64,000 nt of DNA from Synechococcus sp. JA-3-3Ab (GTDB lineage: Bacteria; Cyanobacteriota; Cyanobacteriia; Thermostichales; Thermostichaceae): positions 2,315,001 through 2,379,000 of the forward strand of contig NC_007775.1 in the NCBI RefSeq assembly GCF_000013205.1, given 5' to 3'. Positions 1 through 8,267 of this stretch are shown here, one piece after another. The notes beneath the pieces were generated by a model. It saw nothing but the letters and a program-made list of their open reading frames with translations, ran no database searches and was not told where the DNA came from. How positions within the stretch are numbered: position 1 is the first letter of the stretch; every line of letters begins with the position of its first letter. The position numbers and the translations under genes are program-made.

Positions 1-82
1 GAAGACGACCCGGTAATAGGCTCTAGGTGGAAGTGCAGCAATGCATGCAGCCGAGGAGTCCTAATAGACCGTCTGCTTGACC
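1..82 (+). rRNA. rrl: 23S ribosomal RNA, 3' end (partial)
   Basis: The window opens in the conserved 3' end of 23S rRNA: the block reading GGCTCTAGGTGGAAGTGCAG, then ATGCATGCAGCCGAGGAGTC and CTAATAGACCG, is diagnostic of domain VI and the terminal helix. The exact 3' end is estimated from the CTTGACC tail. The rest of the gene lies upstream of the window. It is followed after about 60 bp by 5S rRNA, the usual bacterial operon order. Confidence 0.93.
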
Positions 83-141
83 CAACTGCAGGGGTGTTCT
101 GCCTTCTCTTGCTGTGCAGCTTTCAAGGTGTTTTTCCCTTT

Positions 142-260
142 GCCTGGTGCCTATGGCGATGTGGAACCACGCCGACCCCATCCCGAACTCGGACGTGAAA
201 CGCATCAGCGGCGAACCTACTTGAGGGGTGACCCTCCGGTAACCTAGCTCGGTGCCAGGC
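142..260 (+). rRNA. rrf: 5S ribosomal RNA
   Basis: About 119 nt whose ends pair (GCCTGGTGCC with GGTGCCAGGC, allowing G-U pairs) as the 5S terminal helix. The inner CGATGTGGAACCACGCCGAC and CCATCCCGAACTCGGACGTG segments are canonical 5S loop sequences. Ends are placed by the helix and may be off by one or two bases. Confidence 0.93.
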
Positions 261-275
261 TCATCTCTCCACACC

Positions 276-304
276 AACCCCCCAATACAAGGGGGGTTAA
301 TTTT
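276..304 (+). terminator. Rho-independent terminator of the rRNA operon
   Basis: Perfect stem AACCCCCC / GGGGGGTT around a 7-nt loop, followed by AATTTT. It lies 16 bp after 5S and closes the rRNA transcript before the oppositely oriented genes that follow. Confidence 0.8.
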
Positions 305-320
305 CATCTGGGGGTAAAAC

Positions 321-851
321 TTACGGGAAGTTTCTCCCTTGAGCTCGCCGTAAGAGTTCTGTGCGTTCCAGATGGTTGAAGATGGGCGTGATCAGCTCTG
401 GACCGACGATGGGTTTACCAACGAAGTCATCCTCTCCCGCTTGAAAGACTTGTTCGAGTGTGTGAGGGTCTGGGTGGGCGATTAGGAAGAGTATCGGGAT
501 CTTGCTCCAATCTCGGTCGTTTAATTCCGACATTATTTGATTAAGCTGCTCCCAAAAGTCTTTTGGGATCGAGAGGGAGTACAGGTCAAGTCTCCAGGGA
601 TCCAGTGGTTCTCTCAGCGCAAGGACGAATGACTTGTTGTCATCCACAACTAAAATCCTTTTTCTCTCGAGATTTGAGGCTTCATTTTTGGCATAATCTA
701 GTTGCTCGTTGAGAATCTTAAAGATAGCATCTGGGTCAATAGGCTTTTGCAAGAGCATGCGCTTGAGATCAGCATCTTTCGTTAGCAAAATGAGGAGAGG
801 CAGATTTCGATTCCACCGAGATGGTGCTGGTTCGATCAATGTCCGGCCCAA
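321..851 (-). CDS. Degenerate two-receiver response-regulator-like protein, probable remnant
   Basis: The 176-residue product holds pieces of two CheY-like receiver domains. Residues about 18-50 look like only the C-terminal third of one (LLILLTKDADLK, then the KPID end motif). Residues about 62-170 begin as a normal receiver (KRILVVDDNKSF) and end as one (ILFLIAHPDPHT, GEDDFVGKPIVGPEL). The middle strand that should carry the phospho-accepting Asp (usually ...LLILDVEMPG...) is missing, as if deleted in frame between NQIMSEL and NDRDWSKIP. The protein therefore cannot be phosphorylated conventionally. The start overlaps the end of the upstream nuclease gene by 16 bp. The simplest reading is a decayed fragment of a larger cyanobacterial hybrid regulator; a phosphorylation-independent pseudo-receiver is possible but less likely. 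Confidence 0.55.
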   Translation of the reverse strand: MGRTLIEPAPSRWNRNLPLLILLTKDADLKRMLLQKPIDPDAIFKILNEQLDYAKNEASNLERKRILVVDDNKSFVLALREPLDPWRLDLYSLSIPKDFWEQLNQIMSELNDRDWSKIPILFLIAHPDPHTLEQVFQAGEDDFVGKPIVGPELITPIFNHLERTELLRRAQGRNFP

Positions 852-2497
852 GTATCTGGGCTTGGGCCGTCGACGGGGGCAAGAACCGAACCTTGGCTTA
901 GCCAGTTTTTAAGGCAATAGGTAGCCCGGCAGTCGTCCTCGTTGTAGATGAGCGACTGCTCCAAATAGCGGCGATCTCGTGTTTCCAGCCACTGGCTGTA
1001 CCAGTAGATGGAGTGGGCTCCACTGCCCTCGGGTAGTTGCCACTTAAACCCCAGCCAGCGAGCGATGTTTTTCAGGGAGTAGCTCTCGATGGGTAGCACT
1101 ACCGAGCGCTGAACCCAGATGTGCAAATCTACAAAGCGCTTCAGCAGTTGCCGCACCTCTCGGGGATCCGTTTGGTGCTGCTCCCCCAGTCGCCGACAAG
1201 TCTGTACTTCAAAGCTGTGAAAATGATAGATGGGGGCCTCAGGGTAGCGTTGAACTAGCTGTAGGAATTGTTGCCAGGCTTGCCCTTCCTCTCGCGGCTC
1301 AGCAGCTAGGCAACTGTAGTAGTTGACAACCTTGTTCTCCTCTGCTTGTTCTACCACGAGCAAGCCCAGTAGGTAAGCGACGTTGTGGCGGGGATCCGCC
1401 TCGATATCGAAGTACAGCTCCACGGGCGCTGTCGGCAGAGCCTGAGGCGGGGATTGCAGCCAGAGGGGCTTGCGGCTGAGGGTGGCACGGGCTTGAAGCT
1501 GCAGTTGCAGGGCCACGCCGGCTCCCAGCTTGGGGATAGCCTGGAGCATCTCCAGGCGAGCGTTAGCTAAAGCCTCAATCGAATGGATCCCTGCCTCCTG
1601 CAAAAGGGGATAGCGGGATCCGGTTACGCCCGGCAGCAGGCTGAGGGGTTGAGCGGCGGCGTTCAACTGCCGACAGTGCTCCCGCCAGTGGCAAAGATGG
1701 CAGCGGCTGCGGGCCATGAACACCTGCGGTGGTTCCGGCTGGTTGAGGGAGTGCAGGTACTCCTGCAGCAATTGCCGCACCTGTGCTCGTCGGCGGCTCA
1801 GGTGGACGGGGTGCCACTTCCCATCTTTCAGGATCAAAATGCCCCGCTTGGGAACGTTTCCCTGCAGGGATCCGAGCAACTCTGCCTGCAAAGCCAGCAC
1901 CAATTCGTATTCCGGTTTGGGGCGTTTGCCGATACGAATATGAACCGGCAGGTAAGAGGATCGGGCGGCGTGGCGACTTCTGCCAACGAGAGCGGGATCC
2001 CGAATTAGCAGATCCAGGGAGCTGCTCACCCAAACTGAACGTCTCTCTGGAACAGCTTCAGGCGGCAACGCAAGAGCGGGCACCATCTCGCAGTCTTCTG
2101 GGGCAGGGATGGGATCCCTTGGAGAGGAGGAGTGAGGGACAGGTTCAGAAGCAAGCTGCAACAGCTCTGCCTCAGCAGTACAGTTGAGATCTTCCTGCGG
2201 TTGCCAAAACAGCTCTGCGGCAATCCGTCCGCCGTAGATCCGCTCCGCCCCGTCGGCCATGGCTGCCAAGAGAGCTTCATTGCCCGGCGCAACCCGTTCT
2301 CCGGGGAATCGCTCAAACACAGCGGCTGCCAGGGCTTGGCGATCCCGCCGCCATTGCTCCAGCAGGTTGTCCGGCGGCAACTTGGCCTCTTGAGGGCCAA
2401 AGCGATCCAGGTAAGGCAAGCGTCGGCAACGAAAGAAAGCAAGCAGCTCCTCAGCCTCAACAGAACCCTGTCCTGCTGCTGCAACCTGGCACTCCAA
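836..2497 (-). CDS. TM0106-family RecB-like nuclease with RNase H-fold domain
   Basis: The 553-residue protein matches the TM0106 / YprB-type architecture. The N-terminal half is RecB-nuclease-like (FFRCRRLPYLDRFG near residues 21-34; a Cys cluster C266, C269, C275 of the Fe-S type found in RecB/AddB nucleases). The C-terminal half from about residue 358 is an RNase H-like exonuclease fold with FDIEADP (D364, E366) and the terminal acidic motif YNEDDCRAT (residues 518-526). It probably acts in DNA repair or nucleic-acid turnover in the cytoplasm; the substrate is not defined. The start chosen is the only ATG before the conserved FRCRR block. It overlaps the receiver remnant downstream and lies 60 bp after a small coiled-coil gene on the same strand. 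Confidence 0.85.
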   Translation of the reverse strand: MECQVAAAGQGSVEAEELLAFFRCRRLPYLDRFGPQEAKLPPDNLLEQWRRDRQALAAAVFERFPGERVAPGNEALLAAMADGAERIYGGRIAAELFWQPQEDLNCTAEAELLQLASEPVPHSSSPRDPIPAPEDCEMVPALALPPEAVPERRSVWVSSSLDLLIRDPALVGRSRHAARSSYLPVHIRIGKRPKPEYELVLALQAELLGSLQGNVPKRGILILKDGKWHPVHLSRRRAQVRQLLQEYLHSLNQPEPPQVFMARSRCHLCHWREHCRQLNAAAQPLSLLPGVTGSRYPLLQEAGIHSIEALANARLEMLQAIPKLGAGVALQLQLQARATLSRKPLWLQSPPQALPTAPVELYFDIEADPRHNVAYLLGLLVVEQAEENKVVNYYSCLAAEPREEGQAWQQFLQLVQRYPEAPIYHFHSFEVQTCRRLGEQHQTDPREVRQLLKRFVDLHIWVQRSVVLPIESYSLKNIARWLGFKWQLPEGSGAHSIYWYSQWLETRDRRYLEQSLIYNEDDCRATYCLKNWLSQGSVLAPVDGPSPDTWAGH

Positions 2498-2557
2498 CGG
2501 TGGAAAACCTCAGCTCTGCTGCCATTGTGGCATGCCCCCAGGTTGCCCTCTGATCCT

Positions 2558-2836
2558 TCAAGACTTGGGATCCTGAGCGGGCAGGAGATGGGCGATGATC
2601 CGCTCAATCGTCTCAGATTGGCGACGAGCTGTATCGGCTTGCTGTTGACATATTGCCTTTAACTCTCCCAGCCAAGTGCTCTGCTCCTGGGATATCAGCA
2701 CCTGTTGTTGAACAATGGCTTTCAGATGGGTCAGGTCATCCTTGACGAAGCTGACGGTCTCGGCCAAGGTCAACACAGCCCCAACCAGGCGATCCAGCCG
2801 GAAGTCAATTTGGTCGAACCGGTCTTTGCTCTGCAT
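2558..2836 (-). CDS. Small coiled-coil protein of unknown function
   Basis: A 92-residue hydrophilic protein. Residues 5-80 form an almost continuous heptad pattern (FDQIDFRLDRLVGAV, then VSFVKDDLTHL, then TIERIIAHLL) with no membrane segment or catalytic motif. It begins MQSKDRFDQID, as many short conserved cyanobacterial coiled-coil proteins do. It lies upstream of the RecB-like nuclease on the same strand with a 60 bp gap, so the two may be co-transcribed. Function unknown. Confidence 0.65.
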   Translation of the reverse strand: MQSKDRFDQIDFRLDRLVGAVLTLAETVSFVKDDLTHLKAIVQQQVLISQEQSTWLGELKAICQQQADTARRQSETIERIIAHLLPAQDPKS

Positions 2837-3170
2837 TTTCCTTACATTGGTTAGTAGAGGTTATCGGTGGGCGCTGAGGGAGGTCGCTTCACTGAGAAGA
2901 AAGCCCCAGTCTGACAGCCAGACCGCTCAAGCTTGTGTCTCTATTGTTACCCATAAGTACAAATACAGCACTAGCCATTTAGCACAACTTCCTCTATCTG
3001 CTGTACGCTCATGCCCTGCCCTGCGGACGCAACTCACTCTTCAGGTGCAATGTATACTATTTTGCAGAGCTTAGAGAAAAAACACAGGGAACGAGATCAC
3101 AGCCACGGAAGACTTGAAGGGATAGCATAAACTACTGCCAAGGGCAGGGATCCCTGATAAGACCTGCAGC
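2837..3170. other. Intergenic region, no gene seen
   Basis: Divergent spacer between the coiled-coil gene (minus) and the ABC ATPase gene (plus). No convincing ORF, RNA or repeat is seen apart from a GGGATCCC at 3147-3154. The promoter of the ABC ATPase gene lies at its right edge. Confidence 0.6.
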
Positions 3171-3199
3171 TTGCTGACACGGCTGGCGTATGCTAGAGA
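3171..3199 (+). promoter_or_regulatory. Sigma-70-type promoter of the ABC ATPase gene
   Basis: TTGCTG (3171-3176), a 17-bp spacer, then TAGAGA (3194-3199) preceded by TGC, giving an extended -10. The position, about 30 bp before the GTG start, suits a short leader. Confidence 0.45.
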
Positions 3200-3233
3200 A
3201 TAAAGATTTCTTTACACTTTACCGGAGCGGACT

Positions 3234-4127
3234 GTGACAGCTCTTTCGACGGCCCCAACCTTGCCCCAAACCAAGACGGTGGCGGTGGAAATGCAGGGGG
3301 TGTGGAAGCGTTTTGGGCAGCAGGTGGCGGTTCAGGACTTGAGCCTGCGGATCCCGCAGGGGGAGGTATTTGCCCTGCTGGGGCCCAACGGCGCCGGCAA
3401 ATCCACCACCATCCGCATGCTCACTAGCCTCACGCGACCCAGCCAGGGATCCATCCAAGTGGGGGGCTACGACGTGGTGCGGGATCCCTTGGCGGTGCGG
3501 CGGCAGATCGGCGTGGTGTTGCAGCCCATCACCCTGGAAGCAGAGCTGACGGTTTGGGAAAACCTGGAGTTCCATGGGCGCATGCACCACATCCCCAACC
3601 CGGAGCGGCAGCAGCGCATCGACGAGTGGCTGGAGTACGTGAAGCTGGCCGACCGGCGGCACGACAAAGTGAAGACCCTCTCCGGCGGCATGAAGCGGCG
3701 CCTCCAGGTGGCCAGGGCGCTGTTGCACCGGCCTCAAATTTTGTTTTTGGACGAGCCAACCGTTGGGTTGGATCCCCAGGCGCGGCGGCTGCTGTGGGAG
3801 ATCCTGCGGGATCTGAACCGGCAGGGGATGACCTTGCTGATTACCACCCACTACATGGAAGAGGCCGAGGAGCTGTGTGACCGCATCGGCATCATGGACG
3901 GCGGGAAGCTAATCGAGCTGGGCAGCACCGACCAGTTGCGGGCCAAGTACGGAGAAGCCCTGCTGGTGCGCTCCCGCCCTGGCCAGGAGGTGAGCTACAC
4001 CTTTTTCCCCAGCTTGGCGGAGGCCCAGCGGCAGTTGGAAGCGGAACCCGACAAAACCGGCCTGATGGTGCGCCCTGCCAACTTAGAAGATATTTTTGTA
4101 CGCTTGACGGGCCGTCGCCTGGATTAG
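3234..4127 (+). CDS. ABC transporter ATP-binding protein, DrrA/ABC-2 type
   Basis: A 297-residue ATPase of the ABC-2 export class (drug, lipid or polysaccharide exporters, DrrA/NodI-like). The Walker A GPNGAGKST is at residues 50-58, the signature LSGGMKRRLQVAR starts at 149, the Walker B ILFLDEPTVGLD starts at 169, and the H-loop His is near 206. The tail after residue 230 ends NLEDIFVRLTGRRLD, as is usual for the family. GTG is the start, preceded by GGAG. No permease is adjacent: the next gene is on the other strand, so the membrane partner must be encoded elsewhere. Substrate unknown. Confidence 0.9.
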   Translation: MTALSTAPTLPQTKTVAVEMQGVWKRFGQQVAVQDLSLRIPQGEVFALLGPNGAGKSTTIRMLTSLTRPSQGSIQVGGYDVVRDPLAVRRQIGVVLQPITLEAELTVWENLEFHGRMHHIPNPERQQRIDEWLEYVKLADRRHDKVKTLSGGMKRRLQVARALLHRPQILFLDEPTVGLDPQARRLLWEILRDLNRQGMTLLITTHYMEEAEELCDRIGIMDGGKLIELGSTDQLRAKYGEALLVRSRPGQEVSYTFFPSLAEAQRQLEAEPDKTGLMVRPANLEDIFVRLTGRRLD

Positions 4128-4169
4128 CGCGCCCTCAGCCTCAACCTCTCTCCTTCGGAAAGAGGGAGG

Positions 4170-4889
4170 TTACGGTTTTTCCTCTCCCCATCCCTCCTTT
4201 GGAGTGGGGGGCTCGAACTTGTAGCCAACTCCGCGCACGGTGCGGATCAGCTCCGGTTGGCTGGTATCGGTTTCCAGCTTCTTGCGAATTTGGCCGATGT
4301 GGACATCGACCACCCGTTCATCTCCCTCGTGGTTAAAATCCCACACCTCTTGAATCAGCTCAGACCGTCGCCACACCCGTCCTGGGTGTCGAGCCATGGC
4401 GTAGAGCAAATCAAACTCTAGAGCGGTCAGGTTAATCGGGCGACGGTCACGGATAACTTCTCGGGTGGTCGGGTCGATCACCAAGGAGGGAAAAGTCAAA
4501 ACCGGCGCGCTGCCTGTTTCCGTTCTCGTCCGCCCTCGGCGCAGGATAGCCTGTACCCGCGCCTGTAACTCCGGCAGGCTGAAGGGTTTGGTCAGGTAGT
4601 CATCTGCGCCTAGCTGAAATCCTTGCAGCTTGTCGGCAGGATTCACTCGGCTGGTTAACATCAACACATACACGCCGGTCTCTTTTTGCATCTGCTGGCA
4701 AAGGTCGTAGCCGCTCACATCCGGCAAATTCAGATCCAAAATCACCAAGCCTGGCTGAAAAGCGCGCAACTGCTGGAGGCCCTCGGCCCCCGTCGTCGCT
4801 ACCTCGACTGAGTACCCCTGCCGCTGCAAATACCGCTTGAGCAGCGCGCAAATGCTGGGATCGTCATCGATGATGAGGATGCGTAACAT
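4170..4889 (-). CDS. OmpR-family DNA-binding response regulator
   Basis: 239 residues. The receiver domain spans 1-115 with acidic pocket D8-D10, phospho-accepting D52 (VILDLNLP) and conserved K101 (LTKPFS). The C-terminal winged-helix domain (about 130-225) contains LTALEFDLLYAMARHPGRVW, VVDVHIGQIRKKLE and RTVRGVGYKFE, all typical of OmpR/PhoB. It regulates transcription in response to an unlinked sensor kinase: none is adjacent. Convergent with the ABC ATPase gene. Several cyanobacterial regulators (RpaA/B, NblR, ManR) share this architecture, and the sequence alone does not let me choose among them. Confidence 0.9.
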   Translation of the reverse strand: MLRILIIDDDPSICALLKRYLQRQGYSVEVATTGAEGLQQLRAFQPGLVILDLNLPDVSGYDLCQQMQKETGVYVLMLTSRVNPADKLQGFQLGADDYLTKPFSLPELQARVQAILRRGRTRTETGSAPVLTFPSLVIDPTTREVIRDRRPINLTALEFDLLYAMARHPGRVWRRSELIQEVWDFNHEGDERVVDVHIGQIRKKLETDTSQPELIRTVRGVGYKFEPPTPKEGWGEEKP

Positions 4890-5276
4890 GGCAGCTTGAC
4901 GCTCTCACAGTCAGCACGAGGCAGAGTTGTAGAAAAGCCCTGCCCGCAGGGCAAACGCATTTTGCGCCTGGGCAGGAGAGGGCAGCCCATCCAGACTACA
5001 ACAGATAGCTTCAGGTTTTTACATTACCCATTGGATTGCACCAGGAGCTTGGCCTTTCTGGAACCCTCTTTCTCTGGGTAAATCAAGGGAGGCTAACCCA
5101 AGAATCTCAGGCATTATTCATTCTACTGGGTTGTCCGGAGGAAAGGGAAAGGGTAAGGTAAAAGGGATTCGCGCAGCAGCTTCTTGCCCGCAGAGAGAAG
5201 CCCATTCAAAAACCTCGCCACTTCTGTACTTGCAGGCCAAACCTTAAAGTTGCACGCCGGTTTATCCCAGAAGCCT
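4890..5276. other. Intergenic region, no gene seen
   Basis: Divergent spacer of about 390 bp between the OmpR-type regulator and a small membrane-protein gene; it must hold both promoters. A short inverted repeat CCCTGCCCGCAGGGC is visible at 4939-4953. No convincing ORF or structured RNA. Confidence 0.5.
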
Positions 5277-5645
5277 ATGTACAATCCCAACGAAGTCTTT
5301 CGCAAAGATATCCAGTTGGCCCTCTTCACCTGGGGGATCCTGGAGCTGGCCTGTTTTGTCATCATGCCGTTTACCCGGGCCTACGAGTATGCGCAGGTAG
5401 CGGATTGGCTGTGGCCTTCGCTGGTTTTGGGACCGGTGGGGGCGGTGGTGGTGGCCTTTTGCTCAAAGCTCACAGTAGCTGCTAATTACATCCCCGACCC
5501 GAAAAAGAAAAGGGCCCAGCGACAAATTGCCCAGGTCATCAGTTTCTTCGGCTTCCTGGGCTTGGCCTTGCCCTTGCTCCTGGCCGGGTGGACATTTGGC
5601 CACGAGGTTCTCACCACCGACTGGGAGAATATGTTCACTAAGTAG
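5277..5645 (+). CDS. Small membrane protein of unknown function, three predicted TM segments
   Basis: 122 residues from ATG 5277 (MYNPNEVFRKDIQLALF). The frame is open further upstream, but the extension has no recognisable character, and AGAAG precedes this ATG. Hydrophobic stretches fall near residues 10-30, 45-65 and 88-108. A basic segment (PDPKKKRAQRQ) precedes the third and probably lies in the cytoplasm. I do not recognise the family. The next gene, also plus strand, encodes an anchored SH3-domain protein. Confidence 0.6.
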   Translation: MYNPNEVFRKDIQLALFTWGILELACFVIMPFTRAYEYAQVADWLWPSLVLGPVGAVVVAFCSKLTVAANYIPDPKKKRAQRQIAQVISFFGFLGLALPLLLAGWTFGHEVLTTDWENMFTK

Positions 5646-5812
5646 AAACTAAACTTGCTACTGATTTGCTCCAGACAGCGTTGCCCCTGGGTAGGTGGCT
5701 TCCCAAGGCAGTACACAGAGGCGAAACTAGAAGTACCAGAGATGCTCTGGTACTTGCAAGCGTTGGCAAAGCCCTTTGCTTTCGTCTCCGGCTTTTGGGA
5801 GCTGAGTTTTGG

Positions 5813-6619
5813 ATGGCTAACTACCCAATGCGAGGCCGTTCTTCTCCTGCTGCCAGCGGTTTTCCCTTCGGCACCTTAATGGCACTGAGCCTCTCGGTTG
5901 GGGTCTTGGCTGCTCTGGGTTGGCAGGCGTGGCGGTTCATTGCCCCCCTGCTGGCTCCTCCTGCGGCGCCTCAGTTTCCTCGCGCGGTGCGTGTGGATCC
6001 CTTACCCAGCCCGACAAGTTTGCCTTCCTCCCCCTCTGTTCGCGTCAGTGGGACGGAGTCCTTGCCGGCGGCGGGCACCATCGACCCTGAGGCCTTTCCC
6101 CCCGGCAGCCGCGGGCGGGTAATCGAGCCCATAGGTCTAGCCATTCGCAGCCAGCCTTCTGCTGACGGAGCCTACCAAGGGGGAATTGTGGCGGGGGAAA
6201 CGGTGACGGTGCTGGAGTACAGCGCTGATGGCCGCTGGCAGCGGGTGCGGCGGGAGCTAAACGGCCAGGAAGGCTGGGTGCGGGCCGGCAATTTGGGCCC
6301 CGTGGAGGGTGGGGCAGCGGTTGCTTCAGCCACAACTGCTGCAACGCCTGCGGTCGAATCCACACCAGAGTCCACTCCTTTGCCGACTCGGCCCCCCGCA
6401 GCAACAAGCATTGCCCCAGGTGCGCAGGGGCGGGTGATCGAGCCGATTGGCCTGGCGCTACGGGCCACTCCCGACCGGGAAGGGGCTTACATTGGTGGCC
6501 TGCCCATGAATGAGGTGGTGACGGTGTTGGAGTACAGCGCCGATGGCCGCTGGCAGCGCATCCGGCGCCAGAACGGGCAGGAAGGTTGGGTGCGGGCCGG
6601 CAACCTGGCGCAAGAGTAG
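5813..6619 (+). CDS. Membrane-anchored protein with two bacterial SH3 domains
   Basis: 268 residues from ATG 5813 (MANYPMRGRSS); the frame is open to 5666 but the upstream part looks non-coding. One hydrophobic segment near residues 20-42 (TLMALSLSVGVLAALGW) acts as signal anchor. A Pro/Ser/Thr-rich linker follows, then two SH3b domains of nearly identical sequence, each running from GRVIEPIGLA(I/L)R to VTVLEYSADGRWQR(V/I)RR and QEGWVRAGNL. A second Thr/Pro-rich linker joins them. Such domains usually bind cell-wall peptides, so a periplasmic wall-binding role is likely. The near-identity of the two repeats suggests recent duplication or gene conversion. Confidence 0.75.
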   Translation: MANYPMRGRSSPAASGFPFGTLMALSLSVGVLAALGWQAWRFIAPLLAPPAAPQFPRAVRVDPLPSPTSLPSSPSVRVSGTESLPAAGTIDPEAFPPGSRGRVIEPIGLAIRSQPSADGAYQGGIVAGETVTVLEYSADGRWQRVRRELNGQEGWVRAGNLGPVEGGAAVASATTAATPAVESTPESTPLPTRPPAATSIAPGAQGRVIEPIGLALRATPDREGAYIGGLPMNEVVTVLEYSADGRWQRIRRQNGQEGWVRAGNLAQE

Positions 6620-6768
6620 CAAGATGCCCCGGTGGGGGATTGTAGGTTGGCGAGAGCTTGTGGTTGGCTGGGACAGTACCGCCAGCCGCTGTCGGGAGGG
6701 GCAGGCGCGCTAGCGGGAGGGAGTTCTTACACTGGTGGCAGCACCTGGTGTCTTGGTTTCAGTGGTCA

Positions 6769-7668
6769 TTGCTGCGACCCCTGGCCAAAGGGATGGTTCT
6801 GGTGGCCCTGGGTCTAGGAGCCGGCATGACGGCTTGTCGCCCGCCTGTCGAGCCGGGGCCAGCCAGGGATGGGCAGGCGATCTCTGCCTCGGCTACGGGC
6901 ACGCTGGAGCTGTGGGCCAACGGCGAAGCGTTCCTGCGGGAGGGGCTGGTCTCCAAAGAGGGCTGGGCGTTGCAGTTTGAGCATGTGTACGTGACGCTGG
7001 CGGACATTACGGCCTACCAGACGGATCCCCCTTTTGATCCGCAAGGGGAAGGCGAGCTCCAGGCCAAGGCCTTGGTCAGCCTGACAGGGCCTCTTACGGT
7101 GGATTTGGTGCCGGAGCGAGCCCTGCTGGGATCCCTGGAAGCCCCCCCTGGGCACTACAACGCCCTGGCCTGGCGCCTAGTGCCGGCAGCGGAGGGGCCA
7201 GCAAAGGGCTACTCCCTCTGGATCGAGGGCAGAGCTCGACCGGCAGAAGGGGAGGGAGAGGCGATCCCCTTTGTGCTCAAGTTCAGCCCCGAGCTGGCTT
7301 TTGTCTGCGGCGAGTACGTGGGGGAGACGCGCAAGGGCTTTGTCCGGGCAGGCCAGGTGGCGGATCTGGAGGCGACTTTCCACTTCGACCACCTGTTTGG
7401 GAATGGCAGCCTGCCTCCCAAGGACGACCTCAACTCAGCGGCGCTGGGGTTTGCCTCCCTTGCGAAGTTGGACCCAGTCGACCCAGTCTCCCTCGAGCAA
7501 GGGCTAAAGGCGGGATCCCAGCCGCTGGAGGTGGACTGGGGCAGCCTGCAGGAGGGATCCCCTAGGGCCCAGGCCGTCTTGCAGAGCCTGCAGAGCTTGG
7601 GGCACGTGGGAGAGGGCCACTGCCGCGCCTCCTCTGGCGGCCTCGGCGGGACGGGATCCTTGCCTTAG
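6769..7668 (+). CDS. Putative lipoprotein linked to a nickel/cobalt ECF transporter
   Basis: About 299 residues. The N-terminus (LRPLAKGMVLVALGLGAGMTAC) is a lipoprotein signal with a TAC lipobox. The mature part has alternating strands and a conserved-looking core (LWANGEAFLREG, FEHVYVTLADITAYQTDPPF, FVCGEYVG), recalling the DUF4382-like secreted beta-domain proteins; that assignment is tentative. The start is uncertain: TTG 6769 gives a positively charged signal n-region, while ATG 6793 is the alternative. It stands first in a run with NikL-like, CbiM and CbiQ genes, which suggests a periplasmic accessory to metal uptake. Confidence 0.6.
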   Translation: MLRPLAKGMVLVALGLGAGMTACRPPVEPGPARDGQAISASATGTLELWANGEAFLREGLVSKEGWALQFEHVYVTLADITAYQTDPPFDPQGEGELQAKALVSLTGPLTVDLVPERALLGSLEAPPGHYNALAWRLVPAAEGPAKGYSLWIEGRARPAEGEGEAIPFVLKFSPELAFVCGEYVGETRKGFVRAGQVADLEATFHFDHLFGNGSLPPKDDLNSAALGFASLAKLDPVDPVSLEQGLKAGSQPLEVDWGSLQEGSPRAQAVLQSLQSLGHVGEGHCRASSGGLGGTGSLP

Positions 7669-7725
7669 GTTTTAGGCCTGGGTGGCTTTTGAGATCGAAG
7701 GGTGTCCTCTGTCTTTTGCTGACCG

Positions 7726-8265
7726 ATGAACTCAGTCTGGCCAAAGCGCATCCCTTTTTCCCCTTCCTGGCAACTGAGCTGGTTGGCCTTGGGCCTGCTC
7801 CTATCTCCGCCGGCTTGGGGCCATGGGGTGGAGGCCTCTTGGCGGGCTGTTCCCACCTTTGAGATCCAGGCCCGCTACGATTCCGGCGAGCCGATGCGTT
7901 TTGCCCGAGTTACGGTGTTTGCGCCCACCAATCCCACTCTCCCCTGGCAGGAGGGAGAGACAGACGGAGAGGGCCGGTTTTGGCTGCAGCCGGATCCTGA
8001 GCTTAAGGGACTGTGGCAGGTGCGCATTCGCCAGGCCGGCCACGGCGGGGTGGTGAACGTGCCGGTGGGCGAGGAGGGTATGCAGGCAGAAGGGATCCCC
8101 AGCCCCTCCTCCCCTGGCTTTGGCCCCCTGCAGCGGGGGGTTATGGCTGCCTGTGTTATCTGGGGCTGTTTGGGCACGGCCCTGTTTTTTTCCCGGCCCC
8201 GCCCCTTCCAAGGCCCAGAACTCCCCGACTCCCCAGTGGATGCTGCCGCTTTGAGCCAAGACTAG
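7726..8265 (+). CDS. NikL-like periplasmic/membrane component of Ni/Co ECF transporter
   Basis: 179 residues. An N-terminal signal or anchor (WLALGLLLSPPAWGHG) leaves mature His near the cleavage point. A beta-sandwich follows (VEASWRAVPTFEIQARYDSG, FARVTVFAP, GETDGEGRFWLQPDPELKG), like the DUF4198 / carboxypeptidase-regulatory fold of NikL. A C-terminal TM helix is near residues 140-160 (GVMAACVIWGCLGTALFF). In nickel and cobalt energy-coupling-factor systems such a protein sits beside the substrate subunit. Here it ends 2 bp before the cbiM start, so they are surely co-translated. Confidence 0.65.
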   Translation: MNSVWPKRIPFSPSWQLSWLALGLLLSPPAWGHGVEASWRAVPTFEIQARYDSGEPMRFARVTVFAPTNPTLPWQEGETDGEGRFWLQPDPELKGLWQVRIRQAGHGGVVNVPVGEEGMQAEGIPSPSSPGFGPLQRGVMAACVIWGCLGTALFFSRPRPFQGPELPDSPVDAAALSQD

Positions 8266-8267
8266 CC

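Noticed and set aside
6620-6768. Cobalamin or NiCo riboswitch before the metal-uptake cluster
   Set aside because: I looked for the B12 box and the NiCo four-way junction pattern and saw neither.
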